From the NCBI GenBank assembly GCA_030268105.1, contig BSDZ01000008.1, forward strand, positions 4,898,001-4,962,000: a stretch of 64,000 nt of DNA. Direction: 5' to 3'. The stretch is from Volvox africanus. Lineage: Eukaryota; Chlorophyta; Chlorophyceae; Chlamydomonadales; Volvocaceae. Below the pieces are notes generated by a model. It searched no databases, was not told where the DNA came from, and saw only the letters and a program-made list of their open reading frames with translations. The stretch's first letter is position 1, and the number at the start of each line of letters is the position of its first letter. Both the position numbers and the translations under genes were made by a program. Shown one piece after another: positions 25,097-39,000 of this stretch.

Positions 25097-28000
25097 TTAA
25101 AGCTGCATGCCAACCTTGGGCCAAGCAAAACGCGCACGGTAGAAATCCGCCAGACCCTGGATTTCGTCTTCAACCAGCGTCCTGTTGTACAAAAGGACAA
25201 TAGCAAGGTCTCCCTCAAAGGACCGGTTCCCGTCACGGAAATCAGCGCCAATCGCAAGGCTGTCAGATGAGACTTCGCATGGATTGCCTGTAAACTGCCA
25301 CGCGCTCAGTGCACCTGATTGGCCGTACCAATAGTATGACATTGTCACGTCCCCGCTCTCAACATTCGGACTTCGGGACAGTACCTGCATTACCCACTGG
25401 CCTGTGGTAATAGGCGCGGGGAGGGACGCGTCAAAGCTGAAACCGGTGTAGTGCGAGTACACGAAGGCCCGTTGGTTGGTCCAGTACAGCTCCCGGTCAA
25501 AATCCTGAGGCGTACGACTGAGGCTGAGAATGGCCTGCTCGCCAGCCGAGTCGTCCGCGAATCTGCCAATCCACACGGCCGTGAAGGCGCTGGTGCCAGA
25601 GACGTCCCAGTTGGGCAGGTTTCCTTCCACGGTCGCGAAGCAAGTCCGGCCGTCAAAGCGGATGGACGCTGTGGACACTTGTCCAGAGTTCATCAGCGTT
25701 GCTTCGCACTCGCCGCTAAACCAAAGCAGATTATCAGGCCGGTCAGCGACAAATACATCCTTCCAAAGCAGGACGACGCTTCTATCCAGAGCAGCGTCCA
25801 AATAGTCTGATACGCCCACTGCAGCGTCGAAGTAGGCCGACTCGGGACAGAGGCTTGCAGGCAGAAAGTCTACTGCATGGTGGAAGCATCAACAACGCGA
25901 ATGTAAGACACATAGAGCTTGACGCCCATGACGCTTTCAGGATGTTATCGCAGTGGCCGTTATGTCTAGAGCACAAGACAACCGCCAGACCTCTGTGCCA
26001 CAGAACAAAGAACGCCGCAAGTAGGTGTTTAAACGTAGCCCTATCCCCACTAACACGCAGCTTACCCACGGATTGTGGAGGTGGAGTTACCAATGAGTAC
26101 GACGGAGGCATCAATGGCACCTCCTGCGCTGGTAAAGGGCTGACGGGCGCCGATTCCCACCCGAATCGCGATCCGTAGCCCTTTGCGAGCGAAAGCACAT
26201 CCGTCTCAGTTAAAGATCGGTTGTACAAAAGAAGGACAGATAATTCCCCGATGAATTGCCACCTGTTGAAATGCGCATCCCCGCCTATAGCCATGGCGTT
26301 TGGAGATATCTTACACGGCCATCCCGGAAGGTTCCAGGTCCTTAGTCCACTGGACTGATCGTACAGATGGTATGACATTGATACACCTCCCACATCAACT
26401 GGATTACGAGAGAGAACCTGCATTACCCATTGTTCGGACAGCAGCGGCGCCGGAATGGACGCGTTGCTGTAGTCCCAGGCTTGTCCATGTCGATTATTTA
26501 ATGAAATGGAGAAGACACGCTTGCTCGTCCAAAGGAAACCGTGGTCCCAATCGGACCAGCTAGGGCTGAGGCTCAAGAGCACCTGCTCCGAAGCAGGCTG
26601 CTTCTTGAAACGACCAATCCAGACTAGGGTGAAGGCTGCAGTAGCGCTCTTGCCCCAGTTCCATAGCTTATTTCTCAAAAAGCCGAGGCAGCGTTGGTCC
26701 CCGAAGAGGATGGCTGGCGGGGCGCTCAAGCTGCCGGGCGTGAAGGTGCAGCGCCCACTAAATGTGAATTTATTGCGGCGGCGACCAGCGGCATTCAGGT
26801 CCTGCCATGTTCCCACAAAGGGACTTGCTCTGGACATGCTGGTCACGCCCACAGCAGCGTCGAAATGGGCAACTTCTGGACTGATGCTTTCGGGCAGGAA
26901 AACGGGAACAGCTGTGGGGAAAGATGATGCAAAAGGTAAATTCACCGCAACGATCTGGTCAACATAAAGACCGCAGGTTATTATCAGCAGCGGATGCTTT
27001 TCCTCCAAAAGGGTACCCCAGTGCCTTTGGGTTATAGTAGGTGCAGTAAGTACAGGCGCACTCAGGAATGGTTACGAAAGCCAGTGTCATAGCAGGACAG
27101 GAACAGCTAGCTTTCGGTATGTATAGGCCTGGCGTGAATAATATACAGATGATTATACATACCTAACCTTGATCTCAAGATTAATCGCAAAGACACATAA
27201 GACAACTCTTTTAACAAACCATGCGGTTCACCTTTGAACAGGCCAGGATCAAGCCAGTCAATCAAGACTTATGTATGATCAGTCGGGCAGTCAACTAGGC
27301 ATATATATAGACAAAACTCCTACGCGCTGCATTGGGGACGACGTTTCCTTTTCCAGCCTACCTCTGGGCGGCGAAGGCGGTTGTGCATAGAACGGCGGAG
27401 CCAAGTAGGTTGGAGGCGTCGACGGGAAATAGTACGGCGGCGGGATAGAGTAGATGGGCGTTGGCGTGGGGGACGGCGGCGACTCGTAAAGCTCAGTCGT
27501 GTAAATGACAATGGCACAATCTCCGCCGCACACCTCGCAATCGTTGCCACTACAGGGCCAATCGCAGGTTGTGCTTGGGCCCAAGGATGTTGCGCGCGCC
27601 AGGTCATCCCCTCCCCAGCACTCGCGGCCCGCCTCTACACCGTACAGTAGGATGCCTGTTGGCCGGGCAAAAGGTGAAGGTAATATCGAAATTTACAAAA
27701 CTGCAGTAAGAAAGAATATCAGAAGAATGCATCTACGGCTAGAAAGCCATGCATGCCGTATAAGGGCTTTTACCTCATACCGTACACCCAATTTGCAAAT
27801 AAAAGACCTGACGGCTTTTTATGCATTTCATTCACATCTGGCGCTTTGTACACACAAAGCCAAAATAAATAATCAAGGTAAAGGTTCACCCAGACGTTAT
27901 CCGTTATCACCACTTCAAAATTGTCAGTCCACAGGGGGCATCGGAAATAATAGTTGCCAATCTGCGTCCGTACCTCTTTCCAGCGCATCCGCGCGGCAGG

Positions 28001-31000
28001 CGGCCACGGTCATGTTATCCGACGCGTCCAACAATAATGGCAATACGCGGTTGTCCTTCGTGTCGTAGTAGCACCCCACAAGGTCCTCTGTGAAATCGCA
28101 TGAAAGAAGAGTGGAAATTGTCGAGCTTGAGGTGGCAATGAATACGAGCAATCCAGTACGGAACTTCAGGAGACAGCAACCACAGCGTGTAACCTGTTCT
28201 ACCACGAGGATGATCATGCGACCGCATCCCAATGAAAACGGGGCTTTCTTACAACGTACATGCAGTCCCGGGAAGTGATGAGCCATAATGATGTCGCCAA
28301 GTCATGTTCCCCATCATTGGGGGGTGCACCTAACTAGGAATGAACTGGAACTGCGCCACTCGAAATAATATTTTGCTAGTTCAACGGTGTACACGCTAAC
28401 CTTACATGCGAAGGCGCGACGACGTGGGAAAACGGTACTCTATGCGACGCATTCACGTACCTTTGCGCAAGGACGGCGGCGGCGGTGATGGCGGTAATGG
28501 CGGCGGTGGCGATGGCAGGGGTTCAGACGTGTGGTAGATGCTGATGACCCAATCGCCACCGCAGACCTGGCTGTCATCGCCGGCGCAGCGCCAGTTGCAA
28601 TACGCGCTTTGGCCATTGGTGTGAGCCCTGGAGAGATTGTTGGCGCCAAAGCACTGCGTCCCTGCCTCAACACCGAAGTAGATATAGCCTGCTCGCAAAG
28701 GGCATGCAGGGCGATGATATGTATTAAAACACCCCTCAATCGGCATCCTATAAATGCACGAGCCACGCTTTAGTGCTGACATTCCGCACTGGTTCCGGAT
28801 ACTGTGTCAGGCAGGCCCTGTATAGAGCTTCTGTTGCCCGTTTCTTATTGCGAAGGATCGGTCGCACGTTACGGGTTGCTTTGTATGATAGGGGCTTTGT
28901 ATGATAGCTGCACCAGCAAAATAATGCAGGGAAGCAGTGTTGTTTGCCCACCTTGCGCCAGGGCAACCTCTCGGCAATGGTCAATCGTCATCTTGTCAGA
29001 CGCTTCGTACATATCTGGCAGCACGCGCGAATCGTTTCGGTCTTGGAAACACCCGATGAAACAACCTGTGCCGTACAGAGTTGGATACAAGATTTAGAAT
29101 TCCGATTTGCCAGACCGTTGTTTAACCCATAACTAATCTTTGCCTGACAAGAGTATGTCATCCCGAAACTCACCCCAGGTACATGTTAAACAGGATTTTA
29201 GATATGCATGGGGCTACCGCTGAAAATGCTAAAAACGATCGAATATGAACGAAAGCAGAAGTTCGCGGGCAAGCTGGGTGAGTGCTTTTTGCCGGCGGCG
29301 ACAAAAATTCCCAAGGGCCTTGCACTACTAAGACTGGTATCATAGACATAGATAGATGGATGATGGATGGATAGATGGATAGACATTGACATAGAACAAA
29401 GTCACAGATCTTGCTAAATGAACTACTAAAAATTAAGCTTAAAAGATTTGTGATACAATGAGGCCAAAAGATATACAAGATATTATCTATGATTACTAGA
29501 CCGGGTAATAACAGCGCTAGCAATAAGTGCAAGACAGGGATAACTTCTGACATATCATCGCACCTGATGAACTTCCGAATGGAGGCGGTGCAGAAGCTGG
29601 TGTTGGTGTAACATACACGCTGAGCGCCCATTCGCCACCGCATACCTGGCTGGCGTTGCCCGTGCATTCCATATCGCAGTTGTCGGTGCGTTCGCGGGTC
29701 AGGACACGCAGGATGTCGTTGCCAGCGAAGCACTCAAGGCCGCCTTCCAATCCGAAGTATGGAAATCCTGCGGTTGCGAATTCGGTAATAGGGATCCGCC
29801 AGCTAGGCGTTGGCAGCAGGTACAACAAGTATAGCCATCGAGTACAAGGTTTCAACCAACACGGCACTTAGGAGTAAGTTCCAACATTTCAACGTCTGAA
29901 ATACGTTGGGAGGGAACCCGTACAAGGAAATCAACCATCGCCAGGGTAGTGGCATGATGACCAATACGAACTTCCCATCCAAGCCGCAATTCCAGCCCAG
30001 CCCAATATCGTAACAAACGACTTGCAATGCACTCAAATATACAAAACACGACCCGGCGCATCCCGCGAAACCGCACCACTCAGTTGAGCCTGACGGCGAC
30101 AACGGTCGATGGTCATCTCAGAAGATATGTCGTACATCTCCGGCAATGCACGATTCCAAGAATCTTGGTAGCAGCCCACAAAGGAGGCATCTGCTAGGGA
30201 ATAGGAACGGAACATCGGGGTTGTGGATTCGCTGCCTGGCTGGAAATCACCTAAATAAAATGCATCGCGACTGTATCGGGGAGGACATTTAAGGGCATGC
30301 ATTAGCAACTACACTAACATTCCATGTTGAAGTGCCTTGTCTGGATTGCTCACTGGCGCGCAGAAAATTCTGCCTTATGAATTTTCATCGCTTCCTCACT
30401 TGAGGGATGATGTTTGACCGTGATATACTGTTACGCAAGACGGCAGACTGCTGGCATGTCTCCTCAATAAGCTATAGTTGGCCGGCCTCAACAACGTGCT
30501 GACGCAACGAAATGTGATTGATCAGTTTAAGTACAATCCTAACTCCCATAATGGCTAACCAATTTTATGTACGAAAGGTAAACGCAACGCCGGATTTTCA
30601 TCCCTTCTTCTGAGATCGTAGTAGGTAAGAGGTGTCGCTGCAGATTGAAGCCGATCCGCACCTATGTAAGGAGGAGGTGGAGGCGGCGCCAAAGGAAGAT
30701 TTTGATATGCCATGCTTCCCGGTTCCGTTGGAGAGTCGGGCGACAGGGTTGACGGAGAGCTGTTTGACGACGGTGACATGTTAGGTGGAGCAAGTAGCAA
30801 GTCGCTACCTGCAAATGAACACGCGCATCAGACCAGAATAAGGATGTGCAAGATTAAGAATGCTTGAGAATATTAACACGATATGGTGAGATACTTTAAT
30901 CATGCCTCGCGATGTCGAAGAGTTGGCCGAAAATTGTCTGCTCAAACTCTAAGCACGAAATGAACAGTAAAACCTAAGTTCAAACAAACCACAATATGCA

Positions 31001-31151
31001 ATTGGTTGAAGTCGGGGTTCAGCTGGCCCAAGTACGGCCACAACGCACCTGGACCTTGGATGGATCGGCGGCCAGCGGCTCCAGCGCCTGAAACTGCTGC
31101 CCCAATCATAGTCACCAGGAAAAAGATGGACTGGTGGAGCATTCTTGACAT
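25097..31151 (-). CDS. Secreted protein with three WSC domains and two LamG/concanavalin-like domains
   Basis: Exons (descending): 31151-31049, 30808-30662, 30190-30077, 29767-29564, 29065-28952, 28688-28461, 28087-27974, 27655-27362, 26911-26066, 25872-25097; 2940 nt, 979 codons plus TAA. Every junction is phase 1 with AG/GT borders. Exon 1 is a signal peptide (SIFFLVTMIGAAVSGAGAA); exon 2 is a Ser/Pro linker. WSC domains 1-3 each use a 114-nt exon (pattern GC[YF]xD...LP...D.S..MT[IV]..CR) and a second exon (YFGxExGxxCF...C...C.G...CGG....Y) followed by a Pro-rich hinge. The last two exons each encode one LamG-like beta-sandwich (FTAVWIGRF, QWVMQVLSR, LLYNRTL). WSC domains are Cys-rich, probably carbohydrate-binding; LamG-like folds often bind glycans. 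No membrane segment follows, so an extracellular-matrix protein is inferred. Head-to-head with its paralogue at 34126. Confidence 0.85.
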
Positions 31152-34125
31152 GGCTATGGAACCTCTGGGCAGCAAACAATGTTTTGAGTTGTGCCGAAGG
31201 GGTGTCAAGGATACACCGGGGAAAGTTGAAGAACAAGCTATACTGCCGCTTTTCCCAGCTAGCCGACGACTGAGAAAATCGGCTAGTGAGACATGTGGCA
31301 GCTTAGATAAGGTTTCATGTTCTTTTTTATACTTGGGCGTCCATTCCCCCAAATCGTACGGTTGACGCTATTGTACTGCAGCAATTTTGCTTATTCGCGG
31401 CAACCTACGATTGTCGTCATTGCATTTCCACATCCGTATCAGCATTTCTTGACCCGAAATCGCTTGCAAGATTTGGGGCTTTGTGAAAGCTCACTTGCAA
31501 CCTCCTTCCCAGCTCGCTATAACTTGAACAATGCCCCGCTACAAAGTATTCATCTGATACTTCTCAAAGCCACCGTTGGGTCATGAATGCCGGTTATTCA
31601 GGTGTTAACTTCTTGATAGGCAAGGGAGGAATATAGATGGGACAAAACAAACAACCGACCTGGGGACGAAGGAGCCAGCCATACGAATATGAGAAGGCAT
31701 ACATCTTTACAATAAGCTCATTGAAAATTGATAGCACACGGTTTTATGGTTATGCAAGTGCCAAGCTGTGTGCGCAAGCTGTTCTGGAACTGCTTGGATT
31801 TCACTTTTCTACGAAAGTCAAACCAACTAACCCCTTACGAAATAATGCATTTATCATGGAAAGATAAATCAAATCTAGCACTTTTGGTTATAATTTAGGT
31901 CCTGTGTGCACTTGAGGCGTTTGGGCCGTGACCTTGGCCTAGATCGGATAATAATGTTGATCTTCCAACATTTTTTGTGGTTTCTTGAGCACATTGCATC
32001 ATGTGCTGCGTGCGTGACAACGAGTAATTATGATGGACGGGCCTGGCTGGCTCGTAGTGCGAAGTGCGGTGCTCCCTGACGGAAAGCAGCTGCATAGCAG
32101 TCATAGACATTCATGTTGGCCAGTGAATCTGTAGATGGTACCAAACCCTGGACCGTGAGTTCACTTCTTCAATGCGCTAAAGCAGGGAAAAAGGTTCCCA
32201 CTGCACTTAACTTCTAATAGGACTGTGCCTTGATACGCTGGATTTTATCTCTTGAATGTGTCAGTGACTTACATCAATCTACGTAGGCCTGAAAACCCAA
32301 GACAAACGTAGAACAGAACGCGACTCTGCCGCAATGGACGGATGCGACCTTTACACAGAATACTACCGTGAAACTTGACGGAGCGTGCAAAGGGAGCGAA
32401 GGGGAAGGTGGAACACTCTAGAGATGCGTTGTCATTCTACCTTACCGTCTGCAGTAGTGCGCATCAAGTTGCTAGTTCAGACCTCGGGCCAACAATGCAA
32501 GGCTTGTCCGCAGGCAAAATAGGCTCCTTCAGTCGACACCGACTTGGATATCAGTGCAACTCAGGAACCGCAGCGGAGCACTCGAGTTCGAGAGAAAGGC
32601 TGTCTGACTCTGGAAAATCGCAAGGCTCTATGTTGACGCATCTGCCAGACAGCGGTTCCTCCTGCTCCCCCTTCCGGGTTTGGACTTGGTGTTATGAAAC
32701 GTCTTTGACCTTCAAGGTCCTGGCTCGCAGTTGTGAATACGTAAGGTGCCTGGCCCTCAACAGGTCCTTATGTGAATGACATCTGAATGCACATTGCGAA
32801 GGATGCATCGCAAGGCCCCTTCCTTAGGCTCTATTGCTGCCCAGTCCGGGTGCCTTTATAACCTACCGGCAAATGCACTGGTGGGTTCAGCTGCGTTCGC
32901 GCGTGCTGGGGGTTAACACGTTTGGTTTATACGTAGCGCCGATTAGGAGATCTGTTGTTGGATAGGACAGCAGGATATCCCCAACGTCCGACCGTACGTG
33001 GGCCATGCTCATATCCTAAGCGCACATATTCACGATCGCGCGCCAGGCCGGTAGGACGCCTTTCCTTGACCCGTACATACGTGAACTCCTGCTCCCGTTG
33101 ACCCTGAACCATGGTGTGTATGTATACGAATCACAGCAATTCCTAGGAAATGTCCTCCAATGAACCCTAGTTTTCATTTTTTAGTATAAAAGAAATATGT
33201 CAAAAGGTAAATCCGCGCCTAGATTGGTCCAGCACACCCAAGGACACCTTAAGCAAGGCGCCGAATAAACATCTGGTAAGATAAAAGTAACGACGGCAAT
33301 GCTTCGGGCTAATACTCGGAGATCACATGCTATGCTCGCGGGTTTCATCTCGTGTACATAACGACGGAAAACTGTAATATTGATCGAGCTGCATTCCCAA
33401 TTTCCCATCTCGCCAAGGTGAAAGGATGACATGAAGAAAGCGCTGCGTAAGGCTTGCGCCTCCCTCAGCCCTCATACAATACTCACAGGACCGGGCAGGA
33501 CCCCATCACCAGTGGGCGCCTGCAGCGCGCCCGCCCACAACATCCCAGAACAATAAAAACAAGCATCCTGCAAGTGCGCCTTTTCGTCGTATTAAGGTAG
33601 TAGGTGGTTGCATTGGTGAGAAGCTGTCCAACTGGCCAATACCTGCAATGCTTCTGGCTCCGTCATCCCATGGAAGCTATTGAAAGGCACGGCACGACGG
33701 GCAGAGTATTCAGCCTGGATGGCCACGCTTGCTACTTCAAACTGATATACAATTTAGACTTAAAAACGAAAAGGAATTGTTTTCTGGCATAAGTATTCGG
33801 CACATTTGCGTCATCGGCCTACCTGCCTATTGCCTGCTAATGCACGGTGCAGCCAACCGCTATCGTAGCTTCTGGCAAGTTTCCAAAACACCGCGCGCGC
33901 AATCCGGTGGTAGTCGCGATGTTAAGATGAAATGAATTCATGGGGATGAAGCCTATTGTTTTGATTTTACCTAGAATTAAAAACCATTAGGTCGCTGTGC
34001 ACAGATGATGCATGACAATGTACGACAACATAATTGACATTCAAATAACTAGCCAATTCCCTGCTAAAAGATTGTGGAAATTTATACATACCAGATTAAA
34101 AATGGTACCTTGCTGGCGTTTAGAT
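31152..34125. promoter_or_regulatory. Shared intergenic region between divergent WSC/LamG paralogues
   Basis: About 3 kb separate the two start codons, so both promoters must lie here. I see no gene: the longest + frame (32375-32779) lacks any domain or splice support. No motif could be tied to regulation. Co-regulation of the pair is possible but not shown, since the spacing is wide for a bidirectional promoter. Confidence 0.4.
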
Positions 34126-36018
34126 ATGGCGAAGAATTCATGGTTCGCGCCCGTGTCCTTGCTGTTATTATTAGCGATGGCAGCTATGGCAGCAGATTTG
34201 GAACCTCGCCCTAATATGCCCAATGATCGCGCAGGTGAGTGCTCATGCCAGTACTCGTCACGGTGCTCGCCAGCTTATTGTGTTCGTTATGCCCTTGGAG
34301 GGCATCCTTACTTGTGATAAATTCGACTAACAATTTATTGGAAATGTAAATGACGTTCGGCGCCCCATTGCATATGCCGTAACGTCAAGGCACAGTATCA
34401 GTAACGTTAGAGCAACCGGAAACAATTATGAAAAACATTACATTTCGTTTGGATGGGCGCGAGTTGCTCCCTTGCGACTTCATACAACATGATGCTCCCA
34501 TGTCCTACTCAATCATGATAATCGCCGTGCAATCGCCCAATAAAGATTACGCCACGGGCTGCTGTTCTACCCGTTGCTCATCCCTCAGCGTCCTCCCTTT
34601 TCCACCGCCCACCCTTCCTCGCAGGGATAGAGGAAATTCAGTTTTCTTCACCGACTGACGGTGAGTACTAAATTATAAAACATTCTAAACCAAGAACATG
34701 ATGAAATCCTGAATGCCGGTGCTCCACGTCCTATTGTTGCCGGGACGACTGTACGAAAGCGCAAGACGTTCACCTCATCATAATAGTTACTCCAAGCCTC
34801 TTCTACTAGGCATTCATACAAGCATGTATGTCTGCGCGTACCTGCTCGATGTGAATTTCACGAACGCGCAGTCGGTTAGCTTTCAGTTAGCGGTTGTGAT
34901 GCCCACATGTTGTACATGTTTCTTAGGCAGGCGGGGCTTGATGCCTCTCTTCTATCCTGCGCTGTGATTTGTTTCGCTGTTCAATCGTGCTCCTACAGAT
35001 GGAATGTACCTGGGGTGCTATCCAGACACGTCGTACCACCTCCTGCCAGACTTATACGATGCATCTGCGACGGAGATGACAATCAGCCGGTGCCGGACTC
35101 TAGCGCAATTGAACGGTACGGCGTGCGAGATCCAGATTCAACACCGTAATCGTGCGCCAGGCCTGTCGGGGTTGCCGGGTCGGGTCGGATTGTTAGGCGT
35201 TATATCCTTTATGCCGGTTAGATTCGGTTATATCGGTTAGATTTAGTCGGACTGGTCCTGTCGTCCGTTTCAAACTATAATTTCGACAATGGCCAATATC
35301 GTTGGTCAGGCGCAAACGTGCATTATAAAACCCATACATAAACACGTGCAGTACGGCATCCTTGCATATGCCGTACTGCTAGGCGAGACCTGCCAGCCCC
35401 CGGTCCGAAGCTCCATTCACTTCTCTCTCCCGGTGTCAGATGTCTTTTCGCTTTCGGCATAATCCGAAGAAATCGATAAAGTTGTCACCAAAATAATTAC
35501 AAAGGTGAACATCTGTGTCATTATATATAAAAATAATGGCATAAATGATATGTGTTTATGCAACCTACACATGCCTGCCGTCTAAACGCACGCGCTGCGT
35601 TCTTTGTTCTGCCGGCTCCTCCAGGCTCTCTTTACTTTGGATTGAAGGGCGGAGACGAATGTTTTGGGGGTAGTGAAACCTCGCGCTTGATGGGCCCCAT
35701 GGCTGACTCAGCAGAATGTAACCTGTCGTGTTCGGGTAACTCCAGTGAAATCTGCGGGGGCTCCGAAACCCTCAGTGTGTACACCACCCCGCGGAGAGCC
35801 CAGTCCCCGCCACCGCCTCAAATTACCCCAGGTTGGTTGAGAGATAGTGTTTAGATGTGCAAGTGGTGAAATGCTGGTAATGGATTTTTGACCCCGGAGG
35901 TGCTTTCTCCACTTTAATCACCGACCTGTCCTCTGCAGGCGCCGTAATAAATAAATAAATACAAGATACAAAAGAAATAATAAATAAATATAAATAAATG
36001 AGTGAATGAATGAATGAA

Positions 36019-36058
<40 letters not shown>

Positions 36059-39000
36059 AAATAAATAAATAAATAAATAAATAAATGTGTGTATGTACGT
36101 ATAATCGCACAATATCCTCTTTCCCACCCTGCCCCTCGCCTCCCCACCCTTACGCCAACCCTTCCGGCGCTGCAGGTTGCTACGTGGGTTGCTTCGAGGA
36201 CTCAGCCAACAACCGCACGCTGGCCAAGCTGGCGGACGAGTCGGACGATATGACCATCGACAGCTGCCGGGAAACTGCTCGATCGCTAGGTGGGGGGCTG
36301 TTATTTACTTATATTATTGCATCAATAGAACAATAACACTAATTATTTTCATTTTTATTTTCATCTTTTGTTTTCTTCAGCTGTAATTATAATAATAATG
36401 ATAATTGTTGTTGTTGGTGGTGGTGATGGCAACCAGAGTTCAGGGCAGCGGCCCGAGCTAGGCTCCTCACTCCTCACTCCCCCCCCATTCCAGGTCATAC
36501 TCCCCTTCAAACGTAACCACTACTTCTTGGTTCACCATATTATAACTGAAATGATGGCGCGAATAGCGCTTCTGATGCTGATCACGGTCTTATGGGCCTT
36601 ATATCTGATCCTTTTTGCCGCCATACACCGAGCAGGTTATGCGTACTTTGGCGTTGAGGCCGGAAGGCAGTGCTTTGTTGGCAATGAGATATCCCGGAAG
36701 CGCTCTTTTGACCCCGTCATCTGCAACTATCGTTGCGCTGGAGACCCCAACCAGATTTGTGGTGGTGACTGGACCATCAACGTGTACCACACGTACGACC
36801 CCAACCGACTCGCTCCACCAAGGCCGCCGCCGCCGTCCTTCCAGAACGGTATGACGGTTTGGTGGCGCTTTCCGTACGGTACGGGTGAATCCCCATAAAC
36901 AATTTTTTACATGAATGCATGCTAATGGCGTCCCTCCCCCTTTACCCCCCCTTCCCCGCCCCCCTTCCAACGCATCCAACCGAGATAGCGGACTATTTGG
37001 GTTGCTTTGTCGACACCCTGTGGTTTCGCGTTCTGCCGCAATCGCTGGACGTGTCGGACAACATGACGATTGCTCATTGCCGCAATAAGGCCCTGGAAGC
37101 TGGTAAGTACGGAAAGTAGTTCGTACATGTCATTCTTCCGTTCCTTCAGGTCTGGTGGGTCCCGTCTCGTCCCATCTAGTCGAAACTTCGTTGTTTGCGT
37201 TGCTGGATCCCTTTCGGCCTATCATTCCTCATCTCGGCATCCAACCCCAATGACAGTCGCGAATATTCATGATCTGCATTACGTATTCAATCGTGGATTC
37301 TTTTGCGAGAAGAGTTGTGTGCTCAGTTGCAAGTACAGCTGTTTGGTTAGGGCGAACCCCGCCACCTCTTTGCGCATATTCCTTGGTCCTGTCTATTTCA
37401 CCCCGCGCTCTCTGCCCGTTGGCCCCCTCCCCCCCACCCCCGTATACACCCGTATACACCCGTTGGCCCCCTCCCCCCCCGTACACACCCGTACACACCC
37501 GTACATACCTGTCACACGCCGTGCCCATGTGGTCATGTGGTCATGTATGCAGGGTTAAAGCTGTACGGCGTGGAAGCGGGTCGTGAGTGCTGGGGAGGAA
37601 AGAACAGGGACCGGGCCATGGCTTGGGGTCGCAGCAACGATTGCACCTGGCCGTGTGGCGGTGCCGAGTGCGAAGTGTGCGGCGGAGATTTGGCCATCGA
37701 CATCTTCGCCATACCCCAACCAGATGCCGAGCCCCCGTCCACCCTGATCCCCTACCACCCCGACTCGCCCGGCTCCCCGAGCGAGCCCCCATACACACCA
37801 CCTTTACACTGGGACTTCCGGCATCCCCAGGCACCGCCCCCGAGCCACTTGGAGGCACCAAATTACCCTGCGATGCCCCCAGTGTACGGATCAATGCCGC
37901 CGTCGTACGGTACGGCGTCGCCACCTCTATACCCCGGAGGTAAGGAAGCGGCGGGTCAGCCGCCGTCCCCTCCCCTCCCCTTCCCCTTTACCTCCCCCTT
38001 CCCAACGTTGGTGTCGGCGGTACTATGTACGGCGCCTAGGTTGACCTCCCTTCATGGCGCAGTACGCGCTGATCAACAAACAAATAAACTGTTTGCTCCC
38101 CGGTCGGTTATCGCTTGATTGATCGGTTGTTAACCACCTCCAAAGCCTGCAGTTGGTTTGTTGGTTTGTCACTATTCATTTTCAGTGGGAGATGGAGTGC
38201 TATAGGTTCCTACATGTCATATTCGTATGGGTTAGTTGTAATCTGTTAAGTTATGTTGCGCTGTAATGTCAATCTCTGCATATGGATGCAGAATCGTACA
38301 TGTACAACTTGGGCGCAATGGCTTACTAAGCTCCGCTGTGATCTGCACCTTTTTGGCCTTTTGACCCCTCTGGGCCTTTTCATTTAATCACTCCTCCAAA
38401 CCCTACCGCCACCTCCTATACACCTTTTCCATCCCCTATCCCCCTTTCCCTCATCTCCCCCCCTCCTCCCTCCTTCCCTCCTTCCCCCCCTTTCCCCCCC
38501 TCTTCCCCCCCTTCCCCCCCCCTCTTCCCCCCCTCGTCCCCCTTCCGCAGCATTCCTCCTGCCGGAGCACCTCCGTCCCGAGTCGGCGTACTTCGATGGT
38601 CGTTCGGGTCTGTCCGTCTTCAGCGTCCCCGGCTACGAGTACGACACCGTGCTGCTCTGGAAGGACGTGCTGGTTTTAGATCGACCAGACAACTTGCACT
38701 ACTTCACCGGCTCCTGCCGGTCGGTCCCCGAGGACGAGCTGGGCGCCCCGGCCATCCGCATGGATGCATCAGGCTGTGCATCAGTGATGGATGGATCGTT
38801 GCCTCATTGGGACACTTCCTCAACGGGTGCCTTCACGGCCGTGTGGATTGGCCGCTTCGCGGACGGCGCACAGGGCCAACAAGCTATTATGACCCTCAGT
38901 CGTACACCGTACGACTTCGACCGGGAGATGTTTTGGACCAATGAAGAGGTCTTCACGTACTCATATGTCACTGGTTACGGAGCTATGATGGCACTCCCGG

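Noticed and set aside
32375..32779. 134-codon + frame in the WSC intergenic region
   Set aside because: No domain, no splice partners, no similarity to neighbours; likely chance.
35823..36147. Tyr/Leu/Phe-rich hydrophobic - strand frames resembling membrane proteins
   Set aside because: Translation of the (AAAT)n microsatellite in an intron.
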